Of a stretch of DNA of 64,000 nucleotides, positions 8,226-16,999 are shown one piece after another. The stretch comes from DASUPK01 sp963736305 (GTDB lineage Bacteria > Actinomycetota > Thermoleophilia > Solirubrobacterales > 70-9). The DNA is taken from contig CAVTOD010000009.1 in assembly GCA_963736305.1 (NCBI GenBank), positions 1-64,000 on the forward strand, read 5' to 3'. Every line of letters starts with the position of its first letter. Positions within the stretch are counted from its first letter, which is position 1. The translations under genes were made by a program, and so were the position numbers. A model generated the notes under the pieces. That model was not told the origin of the DNA. It made no database searches and saw nothing but the letters and a program-made list of their open reading frames with translations.

Positions 8226-8669
8226 TTGTCGTTTCTTGGTCAGTACGAGCACAATCTCGACGCGAAGGACCGCCTCACGGTCCCGTCGAGGTTCCGCGCG
8301 GCGTTGGCTGATGGAGTCGTTCTCGCCAAGGGCCTCGACCCCTCTGTCTGGGTGTTCGCGCCCGGTGGCTACGAGAACTTCACGAAGTCGTTCCTCGGCG
8401 AGACCAACCCGCTCGGCAAGCGCGGACGCATGCTGCGCCGCCACTTCCACGGTGGCGCCTTCGACGACTCCCTTGATTCCGCCGGCCGGATCCGGCTGCC
8501 GAAGAAGCTGATCGAGCACGCCGGCCTGGGCGAGGGCCCCTGCATGATCGTCGGCTCCGACGACTGGTTCGAGATCTGGAGCGGCGAGCGCTGGGCCGAG
8601 TACGAGAAGGAAATGGACGCAGAGGTCTCAGACGTCGCGGAGAACCTCTCCGAGAGCGAAGGAGGCTGA
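8226..8669 (+). CDS. mraZ: transcriptional regulator MraZ
   Basis: First gene of the division/cell-wall cluster. The 147-residue protein has two SpoVT-AbrB-like swapped-hairpin repeats: the first starts FLGQYEHNLDAKDRLTVPSRFR, the second GAFDDSLDSAGRIRLPKKL. Both carry the DxxGR/DxKxR turn that binds DNA. MraZ forms a ring-shaped oligomer and binds TGGGN repeats, and three such boxes lie about 95 bp upstream. The start is TTG 8226, preceded by GAGGAAG; no ATG would keep the first repeat intact. A one-base gap separates it from rsmH. Confidence 0.96.
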   Translation: MSFLGQYEHNLDAKDRLTVPSRFRAALADGVVLAKGLDPSVWVFAPGGYENFTKSFLGETNPLGKRGRMLRRHFHGGAFDDSLDSAGRIRLPKKLIEHAGLGEGPCMIVGSDDWFEIWSGERWAEYEKEMDAEVSDVAENLSESEGG

Positions 8670-8670
8670 G

Positions 8671-9702
8671 GTGGCCACCGCAACGCACCGCATGGTGGGA
8701 TCGCAGACATATTCGGCGGCCACAAACACCGCCGCCGCATCGACGAACCTTACGTATGTGCCCCAGGAACACGAGCCCGTACTCGCGACAGAGCTGATCG
8801 ATGTCCTCGACCCGCACCCGGGCGAGACGTTCGTCGACTGCACCTTCGGTGGCGGCGGTCACTCCCGCCTGATCGCCGAGCGCATCGGCCCCGAGGGAGA
8901 GCTGATCGCCGTCGATCGCGATCCTGCCTCCGAGGAGCGCTGGAGCGAGTTTGCCGTGCACGCACCGTCCCGTTCCCGGTTCCTGCGCGCCGACTTCGTC
9001 ATGGCGCTCGAGGGGCTGCGCGGGGAGGGCGTGCGCCCAGACGGGATCGTCTTCGACCTCGGCATGTCCTCGATGCAGGTGGACGCCTGGGAGCGGGGCT
9101 TCTCCTATTCCTATGACGCGCCGCTCGACATGCGGATGGATCCGACCCAGAGACTCTCGGCAGCGACCGTCGTCAACGACTGGCCCCAGGACCGCCTGGC
9201 GAACGTGATCCGCGAGCTCGGCGAGGAGCGGCGGGCCGGGTCGATCGCGCGCGAGATCGTCAAGCGCCGCCCGATCGACACGACCGCACAACTTGTTTCC
9301 GCGATCAAAGGAGCCATCCCGCCCTCGGAGCGGTTCGGGCGGGGCCATCCCGCCAAGCGCACCTTTCAAGCAATCCGGATCGCCGTGAACGGCGAGCTCG
9401 ATGCGCTCGATCACGCGCTCCCTCTGGCATGGGACCTCCTGCCGGTCGGCGGGCGCCTCGGCGCGATCTCCTTCCATTCGCTCGAGGACCGGCGCGTCAA
9501 GCGCTACCTCGCCGATCGCGCGCGAGGGTGCATCTGCCCGCCGGAGCTACCCGTCTGCGTATGCGGTCGCGAGCCGGAGGCTGAATTGCTCACAAAGCGC
9601 GCGATCGCGCCCGGGCCTGAGGAGGTCGAGCGGAACCCGCGCGCCTCCTCGGCGCACCTCCGTGCCGCGCTCAAGATCCGCGAAGAGGAGAGCGCGGGCT
9701 GA
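8671..9702 (+). CDS. rsmH: 16S rRNA (cytosine-1402-N4) methyltransferase RsmH
   Basis: A 343-residue SAM-dependent methyltransferase that modifies C1402 in the ribosomal P site. It shows EHEPVLATELIDVL, the SAM motif FVDCTFGGGGHS, IAVDRD, the FDLGMSS motif, and the C-terminal SFHSLEDRRVK. It has a cysteine-rich insert (CICPPELPVCVCG) typical of the family. GTG 8671 is used as start because AAGGAGG lies seven bases before it. This gives an N-terminal extension of about 30 residues ahead of the conserved EHEPVL. It overlaps ftsL by one base (TGATG). Confidence 0.96.
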   Translation: MATATHRMVGSQTYSAATNTAAASTNLTYVPQEHEPVLATELIDVLDPHPGETFVDCTFGGGGHSRLIAERIGPEGELIAVDRDPASEERWSEFAVHAPSRSRFLRADFVMALEGLRGEGVRPDGIVFDLGMSSMQVDAWERGFSYSYDAPLDMRMDPTQRLSAATVVNDWPQDRLANVIRELGEERRAGSIAREIVKRRPIDTTAQLVSAIKGAIPPSERFGRGHPAKRTFQAIRIAVNGELDALDHALPLAWDLLPVGGRLGAISFHSLEDRRVKRYLADRARGCICPPELPVCVCGREPEAELLTKRAIAPGPEEVERNPRASSAHLRAALKIREEESAG

Positions 9703-10454
9703 TGGCCGCCGCTGCCACGGCTCGGAAGTCCCACGTGGCGCCGCGTCCGGCGCCGCGACGCAACTCTCGTAGAGCCCGCCCTGCCCCCAGGGCTCCCGCT
9801 CGCCAGGCGCCCGCCGCCCGGCTGGTCAGGCCGGCGGTGGCCGGCGCCGCGCTCTTCCCGCAGGCGGCGGTCCGAAGCGCGGGCGCAGTCCGCGACATCT
9901 CCGACTCGAGCCTGATCATGCGGCTCACCCGGGGCCGCGGCTGGATCGCCGTCCTGGGCGCGATGCTCGTCGGGATCGTCGCCCTCAACGTCGTCAGCCT
10001 CAGCCTGACCGCGGGCTCCGGTGGCAGGTCGCTCCAGATCGACGAGCTGAAGAGCGAGATCTCCGGCCTTCAGGCCCAGATCGACGAGCGGCTCTCGGCA
10101 AGCAGGGTCGAGGCCGAAGCTTCCCGCCTGGGGCTCGCCGTACCTCCCCCGAAGGCCATCACCTATCTGAGCGCGAGCGATGGGAGCGCGGAGCGCCTGG
10201 CGCACCTGCTGGGCACCGACAGCTTCCTGATGGCGCCGAGCCTGCCTTCGAGCTATCCGGCGCCGGGCACCTCCTACGCGCCGGTCGACACGAGCTCGAC
10301 CTCTGCTCCCACCACGACCGTGGCGCCGACCACGACCCCCGCCCCGACCGCTGCCGCACCGAGCACCAGCAGCGGATCGGCGAGCGGCACCTCGAGCGGG
10401 AGCGGCTCCTCCTCAGGTTCCTCCGGGAGCTCGACCGGAGGCGTGGGGCTCTAG
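9702..10454 (+). CDS. ftsL: FtsL/DivIC-like septum formation protein
   Basis: A 250-residue bitopic membrane protein in the position of ftsL, between rsmH and ftsI. A basic, Ala/Pro/Arg-rich cytoplasmic part (1-80) precedes one membrane segment (81-102). A short coiled-coil (about 108-140, IDELKSEISGLQAQIDERL) ends with the ASRLGL motif seen in actinobacterial FtsL-like proteins. The last 80 residues are Pro/Ser/Thr- then Ser/Gly-rich (SSGSASGTSSGSGSSSG). FtsL links FtsQ and FtsI/FtsW in the divisome. The protein is much longer than the roughly 100-residue FtsL of model species because of both tails. Confidence 0.8.
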   Translation: MAAAATARKSHVAPRPAPRRNSRRARPAPRAPARQAPAARLVRPAVAGAALFPQAAVRSAGAVRDISDSSLIMRLTRGRGWIAVLGAMLVGIVALNVVSLSLTAGSGGRSLQIDELKSEISGLQAQIDERLSASRVEAEASRLGLAVPPPKAITYLSASDGSAERLAHLLGTDSFLMAPSLPSSYPAPGTSYAPVDTSSTSAPTTTVAPTTTPAPTAAAPSTSSGSASGTSSGSGSSSGSSGSSTGGVGL

Positions 10455-10466
10455 GAGCTACTGGGC

Positions 10467-12125
10467 ATGCGAATGATCGACCGCCGGCTCGGGCTGCTCT
10501 TCTGCATCTTCTGCCTGGTCTTCTCGTTTGCAATCGCCCGCTCGTTCTGGCTGCAGGGCGTCAAGGGGGGCAGTCTCCGCGCCGAGGCCCACAGCCAGCA
10601 GGTCACGACCGTAACCATCCCGGGCGAGCGCGGCCGCGTGCTCGACCGGAACGGCAAGGTCCTGGCGGCCTCCGAGGACGCCGCCGACGTCGTCGCCACT
10701 CCGTACCAGGTCGAGAACCCGGGCCGCACGGCGATCAAGCTGCACGACGTCCTCGGCGAGCCCACCGCTGACCTCCTCAAGGCGCTCTCGGATCGCAGCT
10801 CCGGCTTCGCCTATCTCGCCAGGAAGGTGGATCCGAATGTCGCCGCCGAGGTAAAGCAGCTCGACATCGCCGGCATCTCCACCGTTCCGACCAGCAAGCG
10901 CCTCTACCCGCAGGGCGAGCTCGCCTCGCAGGTGATCGGGGCGGTCGGCACCGACAACCAGGGCCTGACCGGTCTCGAGCACTCGGAGAACGGCGTGCTC
11001 GGTGGGGCCAACGGCGAAGAGGACGTCGTCCACGACGCGGTGGGGAGGCCGCTGCGGATGGAGACCGTCACCCCGGCGAGCGTCGGCGAGGACGTCCAGA
11101 CCACGATCGACGCCGCGATTCAGGACAAGACCGAGCAGGCGCTCAACGAGGCGGTCCAGCACTACAACGCGAAGGGCGCCACGGCGATCGTGATGAACCC
11201 GAACACCGGCGAGGTCCTGGCGATGGCCAATACCCCGGGCTTCGATCCCGGGGACCTCTCGAACGCGACCCCCGATGAGCTGGAGAACCGCGCCACCGGC
11301 TTCACCTACGAACCGGGCTCGACATTCAAGGCCTTCACGGTCGCCTCGGCGCTCGAGGACCACGTGGTCACCCCGACCTCGAGCTTCTACCTGCCCTCGG
11401 AGATCCACGTCTACGACCGCACGATCGGCGAGGCGGAGGCGCGCCCGCCGGTGACGCTCACGACGGCCCAGATCCTGGCTCAGTCCTCGAACGTCGGTGC
11501 GGTGACGATCGGCCTGAAGGAGGGCGCCGACCGCTTCTCCCAATGGATCAACCGCTTCGGTTTCGGACGGCCGACCGACGTCGGCTATCCGGGTGAGGAG
11601 CAGGGCATCGTGCCCGCGCGCGACCACTACTCGGGCTCGACGATGGGGAACCTGCCGATCGGCCAGGGCCTCTCGGTGACGCCGATGCAGATGGCGACCG
11701 CTTATTCGGCGATCGCCGACGGCGGGATCCTGCGGCGCCCGACACTGATCAAGAGCGTCGGCGGCCAGCCGACCGACCAGAACACCGATCCGCACCGTGT
11801 GATCACCCCGAGGACGGCAGCCCAGCTGCGCCGGATGCTCGAGGGAGTGCTCGAGCCGGGAGGTACCGCCTCCGAGGTCAGCGTCCCGGGCTATGTACTG
11901 GCCGGCAAGACGGGTACCGCGCAGAAGGTCGAGAACGGCACGTACTCCGACAGCCGCTACGTCGCCTCGTTCGTCGGGTTCGCGCCGGCCGCGCATCCGA
12001 AGCTGCTGGTCGCGGTGGTCGTCGACGAGCCTCAGTACGTGCACGTCGGCGGCCAGGTCGCCGCACCGGTGTTCGGGCAGATCGCGGAGTTCGCGCTGCC
12101 CTACCTCGGCATCTCCCCGGGCTAG
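10467..12125 (+). CDS. ftsI: penicillin-binding protein FtsI (septal transpeptidase)
   Basis: A 552-residue class B penicillin-binding protein that cross-links septal peptidoglycan together with FtsW. An N-terminal membrane anchor (about 8-28) precedes a pedestal domain opening with GERGRVLDRNGKVLA. The transpeptidase domain carries the catalytic Ser285 in STFK (285-288), SSN (340-342) and KTGT (481-484). No C-terminal PASTA domain follows. TAGGAG lies eight bases before ATG 10467. It is separated from ftsL by 12 bases, and from murE by 22 bases that contain a murE promoter candidate. Confidence 0.96.
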   Translation: MRMIDRRLGLLFCIFCLVFSFAIARSFWLQGVKGGSLRAEAHSQQVTTVTIPGERGRVLDRNGKVLAASEDAADVVATPYQVENPGRTAIKLHDVLGEPTADLLKALSDRSSGFAYLARKVDPNVAAEVKQLDIAGISTVPTSKRLYPQGELASQVIGAVGTDNQGLTGLEHSENGVLGGANGEEDVVHDAVGRPLRMETVTPASVGEDVQTTIDAAIQDKTEQALNEAVQHYNAKGATAIVMNPNTGEVLAMANTPGFDPGDLSNATPDELENRATGFTYEPGSTFKAFTVASALEDHVVTPTSSFYLPSEIHVYDRTIGEAEARPPVTLTTAQILAQSSNVGAVTIGLKEGADRFSQWINRFGFGRPTDVGYPGEEQGIVPARDHYSGSTMGNLPIGQGLSVTPMQMATAYSAIADGGILRRPTLIKSVGGQPTDQNTDPHRVITPRTAAQLRRMLEGVLEPGGTASEVSVPGYVLAGKTGTAQKVENGTYSDSRYVASFVGFAPAAHPKLLVAVVVDEPQYVHVGGQVAAPVFGQIAEFALPYLGISPG

Positions 12126-12132
12126 CCCGACC

Positions 12133-12138
12133 TAGAAT
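12133..12138 (+). promoter_or_regulatory. -10 box of a probable leaderless murE transcript
   Basis: TAGAAT lies nine bases before ATG 12148. No Shine-Dalgarno sequence intervenes, so a transcript starting about seven bases after the box would begin at or within two bases of the murE start codon. It would give murE and downstream genes a promoter independent of the mraZ promoter. Confidence 0.5.
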
Positions 12139-12147
12139 CGCGTCGGG

Positions 12148-13659
12148 ATGGAGCTTGGCGAGCTGCTCAGAGCATCGGGTGTTGTCGCGGACCTGCGCGG
12201 CGATGCATCCGTGGAGATTCGCGATCTCGCCTATGACAGCCGCCGAGTCGGCGAGGGGACCCTGTTCTTCTGCTTCGCTGGGGAGAGGACCGACGGCCAT
12301 GACTTCGCGGCGGGGGCGGTCGAGGCCGGGGCGACGGCACTCGTCGTAGAGCGATCACTCGATCTCGACGTGCCCCAGGTGCTCGTCGACGACGCGCGGG
12401 CGGCGATGGCTCCGTTCGCGGCGGCAGTCAACGCGGACCCGACCTCCGAGCTGACCGTGGTCGGGATCACCGGCACGAACGGCAAGACCACCACGGCCTT
12501 CCTGATCAGGCACCTGCTGGAGTCGGCGGGACGGCAGTGCGGCCTGCTCGGGACGGTGCGGCAGGTGGTCGGCGGCCAGGTCGAGGAGGTCGAGCGAACG
12601 ACGCCGGAGGCGATCGACCTACAGCGGACCTTCAGCCGGATGCTCGAGAAGGGCGACGTCGCGTGCGCGATGGAGGTCTCCTCACACGCCCTCGTCCTGC
12701 ATCGCGCGGACGCGATCGACTTCGCCGTCAAGGTCTTCACCAACCTGAGCCAGGATCACCTCGACTTCCACGCCGACATGGAGGACTACTTCGCCGCCAA
12801 GCGCCTGCTCTTCTCGAGCGAGGGCGGCGCGCCGATGATCGAGCTCGAGGGTGGCATCTCCGTAGTCAACCTCGACGACCCGTACGGCCAGCGGCTCGCC
12901 GAGGAGCTCTCCACCGGGGATGGCGGCGATTGCATCACCTACTCGGCCGCCGGCGGCGCGGCCGATCTGAGCGCCCGCGGGGTCACCTTCGACCCCAGCG
13001 GCTCGCGCTTCCTCTGCATGTCGCCCGACGGCGAGCTCGATGTCGAGACGCCCCTCCCGGGCGACTTCAACGTCTCCAACGCGCTGGCCGCGCTAGCCGT
13101 CGCCCACGCGCTGGGTTTGGACCTGCGCGAGTCCGCGCGCGCGCTCGCCTCGGCCGAGCAGGTGCCGGGGCGGTTCGAGTCGATCGACGAGGGCCAGCCG
13201 TTCGGGGTCATCGTCGACTACGCCCACACGCCGGACTCCCTCGAGAATGTCCTCGGAGCGGCGCGGCGCCTGACAGGTGGCCGGTTGATCTCCGTCTTCG
13301 GCTGCGGCGGAGACCGCGACACCGACAAGCGGCCGCTGATGGGCCGAGCCGGGGCCGAGCTTTCCGACGTCGCCGTGGTCACGTCGGACAACCCTCGCTC
13401 TGAGGACCCCGCCGCGATCATCGATCAGATTCGTGCCGGGATCCCCGAGCGCCCGCACGCCGAGGTCCTTGTGGAGGGCGACCGCCGCGCGGCGATCGCG
13501 CTGGCGCTCGGCCGCGCGGGTGCGGGCGACTCGGTGGTGATCGCCGGCAAGGGTCACGAGCAGGGGCAGGAGTTCGAGGACGGGCGGAAGATCCGGTTCG
13601 ACGACCGCGACGTGGCTCGCGACGAGCTGCGCAAGCTCAAGGCGAGCGCCGCGAGTTGA
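12148..13659 (+). CDS. murE: UDP-MurNAc-tripeptide synthetase MurE
   Basis: A 503-residue ATP-dependent Mur ligase that adds the third residue of the peptidoglycan stem peptide. The N-terminal UDP-MurNAc domain has AYDSRRVGEGTLFFCF. The central ATPase carries GITGTNGKTTTAF (about 106-118) and an active-site Lys region. The C-terminal domain contains DNPR at 414-417. DNPR is the motif of enzymes that select meso-diaminopimelate over lysine, so the wall is predicted to be DAP-type. The stop overlaps the murF TTG start by 4 bp. Confidence 0.96.
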   Translation: MELGELLRASGVVADLRGDASVEIRDLAYDSRRVGEGTLFFCFAGERTDGHDFAAGAVEAGATALVVERSLDLDVPQVLVDDARAAMAPFAAAVNADPTSELTVVGITGTNGKTTTAFLIRHLLESAGRQCGLLGTVRQVVGGQVEEVERTTPEAIDLQRTFSRMLEKGDVACAMEVSSHALVLHRADAIDFAVKVFTNLSQDHLDFHADMEDYFAAKRLLFSSEGGAPMIELEGGISVVNLDDPYGQRLAEELSTGDGGDCITYSAAGGAADLSARGVTFDPSGSRFLCMSPDGELDVETPLPGDFNVSNALAALAVAHALGLDLRESARALASAEQVPGRFESIDEGQPFGVIVDYAHTPDSLENVLGAARRLTGGRLISVFGCGGDRDTDKRPLMGRAGAELSDVAVVTSDNPRSEDPAAIIDQIRAGIPERPHAEVLVEGDRRAAIALALGRAGAGDSVVIAGKGHEQGQEFEDGRKIRFDDRDVARDELRKLKASAAS

Positions 13660-15020
13660 TCTCGCTCGACGGCGACCGTCTCGCCTCCCTGGCGGGGGCT
13701 GAAGTGCTGGCGCGCGGCGGCGACGGCGGGCCGACACGAGCCGTGATCGACTCGCGCGAGGTCCGCGAGGGCGATCTGTTCGTGGGCCTGCCGGGCGAGC
13801 GCGCCGACGGCGGTGAGTTCGGCGCCGCCGCACTGCGCGACCGGGCCTGGGGAATCCTCGTCGGCACGCAGTGGGGCCGCGAGCTGGCCGCGCAGCGGCG
13901 GGAGGGCGCGGCGCTGGACGGCGCAGGATGGGTTCTGGGCGCCGCGGACCCCCTTGCGTCGTTGCAGTCACTCGCACGCGGGTGGCGGGACGAGCTCGGC
14001 GCGCGTGTGGTCGGGATCACCGGGTCGACCGGCAAGACCTCGGTCAAGGACGTCTGCCGGACCCTGCTGCCTGCCCAGGTCCAGGCGAGCCCCGAGAACT
14101 ACAACACCGAGATCGGCCTGCCGCTTGCCGTGCTGGCGGCCCCTGAGGGGACCGACGTTCTGGTGCTTGAGATGGGGATGCGCGGCCCGGGCCAGATCGC
14201 CGAGCTCTGCGCGATCGCGGCGCCGGACGTCGGGGTGATCACCAACGTCGGGCCGGTCCACGTGGAGCTGCTCGGCTCGGTCGAGGCGATCGCGACCGCC
14301 AAGGCCGAGATCATCGACGGCCTGCGTGCCGGCGGCACCGCCGTGGTCCCCGCGGAGCCGGGCCCGCTCGAGCCGCATCTCGACCGCGCCCCAAAGCTCC
14401 TGCGCTTCGGCCCCGGCGGGGACGTCGCGACGACCTGGGTGCTGGCTGAGGCGGGGGAGACCGACGCCCTGGTTCGCACCCCAGAGGGCGAGCACGCCTT
14501 CAAGCTGCCCTTCGTCGAGGCGCACAACCTCGACAATGCTCTGGCGGCGATCGCGGCTGGCGTCGCGCTCGGGTTCCCCCTGGGCGAGATGGCGGATCGG
14601 GCGCCCGGGATAGTCTTCTCGCGCCTTCGTGGGGAGCTCGTCGAGCTCCCGGAGAACGCCATCCTGATCAACGACTCCTACAACGCCAACCCGGTCTCCA
14701 TGCGGGCGGCGCTGGACCACCTCGCCACGCTCGAGGCGGACGGCCGCCGGCTCGCGGTGCTCGGAGAGATGAGGGAGCTCGGCCCGGACGCCGCCGCGTA
14801 TCACCGCGAGATCGGCAGGCATGCCCGGGAGCGGGGGGTCGAGCTGATCATCGGAGTGGGCGAGCTCGCCGCCGCATACGAGCCGGACCGCCACGTTGAC
14901 GATGCCGAGGCCGCGGCTGACGCCCTTGCCGACGCGCTGGGCCCCGGCGACGCGGTGCTGGTCAAGGGCTCGCGGGCGGTCGGCCTCGAGCGCGTTGCCG
15001 AGAAGCTGACTGAGCGCTAG
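13656..15020 (+). CDS. murF: UDP-MurNAc-tripeptide:D-Ala-D-Ala ligase MurF
   Basis: A 454-residue Mur ligase that attaches D-Ala-D-Ala to complete the pentapeptide precursor. It shows the DSREVREGDLFVGLPGERADG N-terminal motif. The ATP-binding loop GITGSTGKTSVKD lies near residues 120-132, followed by ENYNTEIGLPL and LINDSYNANPVSM, all typical of MurF. It starts with TTG 13656, overlapping the murE stop (TTGA). Its TAG is followed directly by the ATG of mraY with no spacer, so translation is probably coupled through the cluster. Confidence 0.96.
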   Translation: MISLDGDRLASLAGAEVLARGGDGGPTRAVIDSREVREGDLFVGLPGERADGGEFGAAALRDRAWGILVGTQWGRELAAQRREGAALDGAGWVLGAADPLASLQSLARGWRDELGARVVGITGSTGKTSVKDVCRTLLPAQVQASPENYNTEIGLPLAVLAAPEGTDVLVLEMGMRGPGQIAELCAIAAPDVGVITNVGPVHVELLGSVEAIATAKAEIIDGLRAGGTAVVPAEPGPLEPHLDRAPKLLRFGPGGDVATTWVLAEAGETDALVRTPEGEHAFKLPFVEAHNLDNALAAIAAGVALGFPLGEMADRAPGIVFSRLRGELVELPENAILINDSYNANPVSMRAALDHLATLEADGRRLAVLGEMRELGPDAAAYHREIGRHARERGVELIIGVGELAAAYEPDRHVDDAEAAADALADALGPGDAVLVKGSRAVGLERVAEKLTER

Positions 15021-15998
15021 ATGCTCGGCGAAATCCTCATCGCCGGCATGGCCACGATGCTGCTCTGCATCTTCCTGGGCCCGAAATTCATCGAGTACCT
15101 CCGGCTCCGGGAGTTCGGCCAGCAGATCCGTGAGGAGGGACCCGAGGAGCACCACGAGAAGGCCGGCACGCCGACGATGGGCGGGCTGCTGATCTTCACG
15201 GCGGTCGCGATCCCCTATCTGGTGCTCTCGGACCGCGACACGCAGAGCCTGGCGGTCTTCGGCGTGGCCGTCGGGTGCGCCGCGATCGGCTTCATCGACG
15301 ACTACCTGAAGATCACGCGGCGCCGCTCGCTGGGGCTGTCCGCTCGCTACAAGCTGCTCATGCAGCTCGCCCTGGCGCTGGGGCTCTGGTACGTCGCGCG
15401 CCACACGGTCGGCCTCGACTCGAGCCTCGAGCTGCGCATCTCCCACGCCTCCCTTGACATCCCCGACGCCGTCTACCCGTTGATGATCTTCCTGGTGATC
15501 GCGGGATCCAGCAACGCGGTCAACCTCACCGACGGCCTCGATGGCCTCGCCGCCGGCTGCTGCGCGATCGTCCTGCTCGCCTACACGGCGATCACCTTCA
15601 TCACGACGGGCCAGCACAGCCTCTCGCTGCTGTCGGCGTGCCTGGTGGGCGGCTGCATCGGCTTCCTCTGGTTCAACGCGTTCCCCGCGTCGATCTTCAT
15701 GGGCGACACCGGGTCGCTCGGCTTGGGCGGCGCGATCGGCGCCCTGGCCGTGATGACACAGACCGAGATCCTCCTGATCATCACGGGCGGGATCTTCGTG
15801 ATCGAGGCGCTCTCGGTCGCACTCCAGGTCGCCACCTTCAAGATGTTCCGCCGCCGCGTTCTGCTGATGGCCCCTGTCCACCATCACTTCGAGCTGATGG
15901 CGTGGTCGGAGACCAAGATCATGCTGCGCTTCTGGATCATCGCCGCGGTCTGCTCGGGGATCGGCTTCACGCTGTATCAACAGTCGATCGGGACGTAG
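15021..15998 (+). CDS. mraY: phospho-N-acetylmuramoyl-pentapeptide transferase MraY
   Basis: A 325-residue polytopic membrane enzyme, with about ten membrane segments, that transfers phospho-MurNAc-pentapeptide to undecaprenyl phosphate to form lipid I. Motifs seen are HHEKAGTPTMGGLLI, the acidic FIDDYLKI, NAVNLTDGLDGLAAG and the cytoplasmic HHHFEL near the C-terminus (MAPVHHHFEL). The ATG abuts the murF stop. It is the last plus-strand gene before a 2.2-kb stretch of minus-strand genes that splits the cluster. A hairpin follows 14 bases after the stop. Confidence 0.96.
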   Translation: MLGEILIAGMATMLLCIFLGPKFIEYLRLREFGQQIREEGPEEHHEKAGTPTMGGLLIFTAVAIPYLVLSDRDTQSLAVFGVAVGCAAIGFIDDYLKITRRRSLGLSARYKLLMQLALALGLWYVARHTVGLDSSLELRISHASLDIPDAVYPLMIFLVIAGSSNAVNLTDGLDGLAAGCCAIVLLAYTAITFITTGQHSLSLLSACLVGGCIGFLWFNAFPASIFMGDTGSLGLGGAIGALAVMTQTEILLIITGGIFVIEALSVALQVATFKMFRRRVLLMAPVHHHFELMAWSETKIMLRFWIIAAVCSGIGFTLYQQSIGT

Positions 15999-16012
15999 GC
16001 GCGACCCCATTC

Positions 16013-16040
16013 CTGCCACTTCGACGTGGCAGTTGTCTCC
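16013..16040 (+). terminator. probable terminator after mraY
   Basis: A perfect 7-bp stem (CTGCCAC at 16013-16019, GTGGCAG at 16026-16032) with a TTCGAC loop is followed by TTGTCTCC. It sits 14 bases after the mraY stop and before the convergent small membrane gene. The T tract is weak, so termination may be partial. Confidence 0.5.
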
Positions 16041-16147
16041 CCGGCCCAGGACGAACGGTTCACGGATATTGCCGGCGAGTGCCGGACCAGCGAACCGGAT
16101 TCGCCCAGGGCGCGGGTGGAGATTGGAGCCCGCCAGACGCGGACCGC

Positions 16148-16222
16148 CTAGAAGACCCGCCTGAGCAGGTACAGCACGACCAACACCAGGATGATGATGA
16201 TGAGGATGGTGACGATGGACAC
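16148..16222 (-). CDS. 24-residue single-pass membrane microprotein
   Basis: A tiny reading frame starts at GTG 16222, preceded by GAAGGGAGGGA about nine bases upstream. It encodes 24 residues: a short N-terminus, an uninterrupted hydrophobic helix of Ile/Leu/Val (TILIIIILVLVVLYLL) and the positive tail RRVF. The layout predicts an N-out or membrane-embedded anchor with a cytoplasmic Arg-Arg end. No function can be assigned. The open frame extends 52 codons upstream, but that part looks non-coding and the ribosome site supports the short form. Confidence 0.55.
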   Translation of the reverse strand: MSIVTILIIIILVLVVLYLLRRVF

Positions 16223-16393
16223 GGGGCTCCCTCCCTTCCGAGTTCCGGTTGATGCCCCCTGATAGACGTCCTTGTGCTCGCCCCATCGCATCCCACACAA
16301 CCCGACTTCTGAAACCCGAAGCGGTTCCGCAGGCACGCCCCAGACTGGGAAGTGCGACCCTGCGGTGCCCACTGGCACCTGAGCGCGATCAGC

Positions 16394-16999
16394 TCAGCGC
16401 TTGGCCTTTTTGCACTTCTTCTTCTTGGCGCTGACCGCGCCCCGCTTGTGCTTTCTCTTGCACCTCTTGTGCGGCGCAGCGGCGTCGGGTGGGCTGGGTG
16501 AGCGGCAGACCTGCAGCGGGAAGTCGGGTATTCGCCGGTCGAACTCGCCGCCCGGGCCCGGGTCGCGCGCATAGCCGCCAAGCACGGTGGTTTCGCAATC
16601 AGAGAGCGGGACCCGCGGGCTGAAGCCGATCTTCCAGGTGACCGTTCCGCTCACCGTTTGGCCGGCACCTATGGGGCTGCTGCAGGCGAGGGTGTCCGCA
16701 CCTGGATTTACGGGGACGTCGACCGAGCACTGCGAGCCCGGGACGTTGAACGAAGTTAGGGACAACGTGGAATATCCATCCGGTGGTACGAACCAGATGA
16801 AGAACGCACGGCCGCCCGGCAGCGGGTACGTGGTGCCGTCCGGCGGCACGGCGAGCGCGGCGTCACAGGTGAAGCTGAATCCCACCGCGGGCTTATTGTC
16901 GACGCAGTTGATGGTGGGGTCCGCCTGCGCGGCCGTGGGCGTCATTGCCACCGCCAATAGAGTCATCGATCCGGCGATGGCACCGGTCACTCGGCTCAA
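16394..16999 (-). CDS. secreted hypothetical protein with Lys/Arg-rich tail
   Basis: A 201-residue protein starting at TTG 16999, with GAGGAGGA just upstream. A signal peptide (VTGAIAGSMTLLAVAMTPTAAQA) is followed by a beta-rich region with six cysteines in pairs (INCVDNK, FTCDAA, QCSVDV, LACSS, DCETT, QVCRS). The last 25 residues are strongly basic with two Cys (KRCKRKHKRG, KKKKCKKAKR). I do not recognise a family. Basic Cys-containing tails of this kind recur in exported proteins of Thermoleophilia-like genomes. The gene lies on the minus strand inside the dcw cluster. Confidence 0.65.
   Translation of the reverse strand: MSRVTGAIAGSMTLLAVAMTPTAAQADPTINCVDNKPAVGFSFTCDAALAVPPDGTTYPLPGGRAFFIWFVPPDGYSTLSLTSFNVPGSQCSVDVPVNPGADTLACSSPIGAGQTVSGTVTWKIGFSPRVPLSDCETTVLGGYARDPGPGGEFDRRIPDFPLQVCRSPSPPDAAAPHKRCKRKHKRGAVSAKKKKCKKAKR

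Noticed and set aside
10458..12044. A 528-codon open frame antisense to ftsI
   Set aside because: Shadow of ftsI third-position bias; composition is low-complexity Arg/Gly/Val without family motifs.
13968..16298. A 776-codon open frame antisense to murF and mraY
   Set aside because: It is a codon-bias shadow of high-GC genes. It has no ribosome site and no recognisable protein sequence, and the sense genes are unmistakable.
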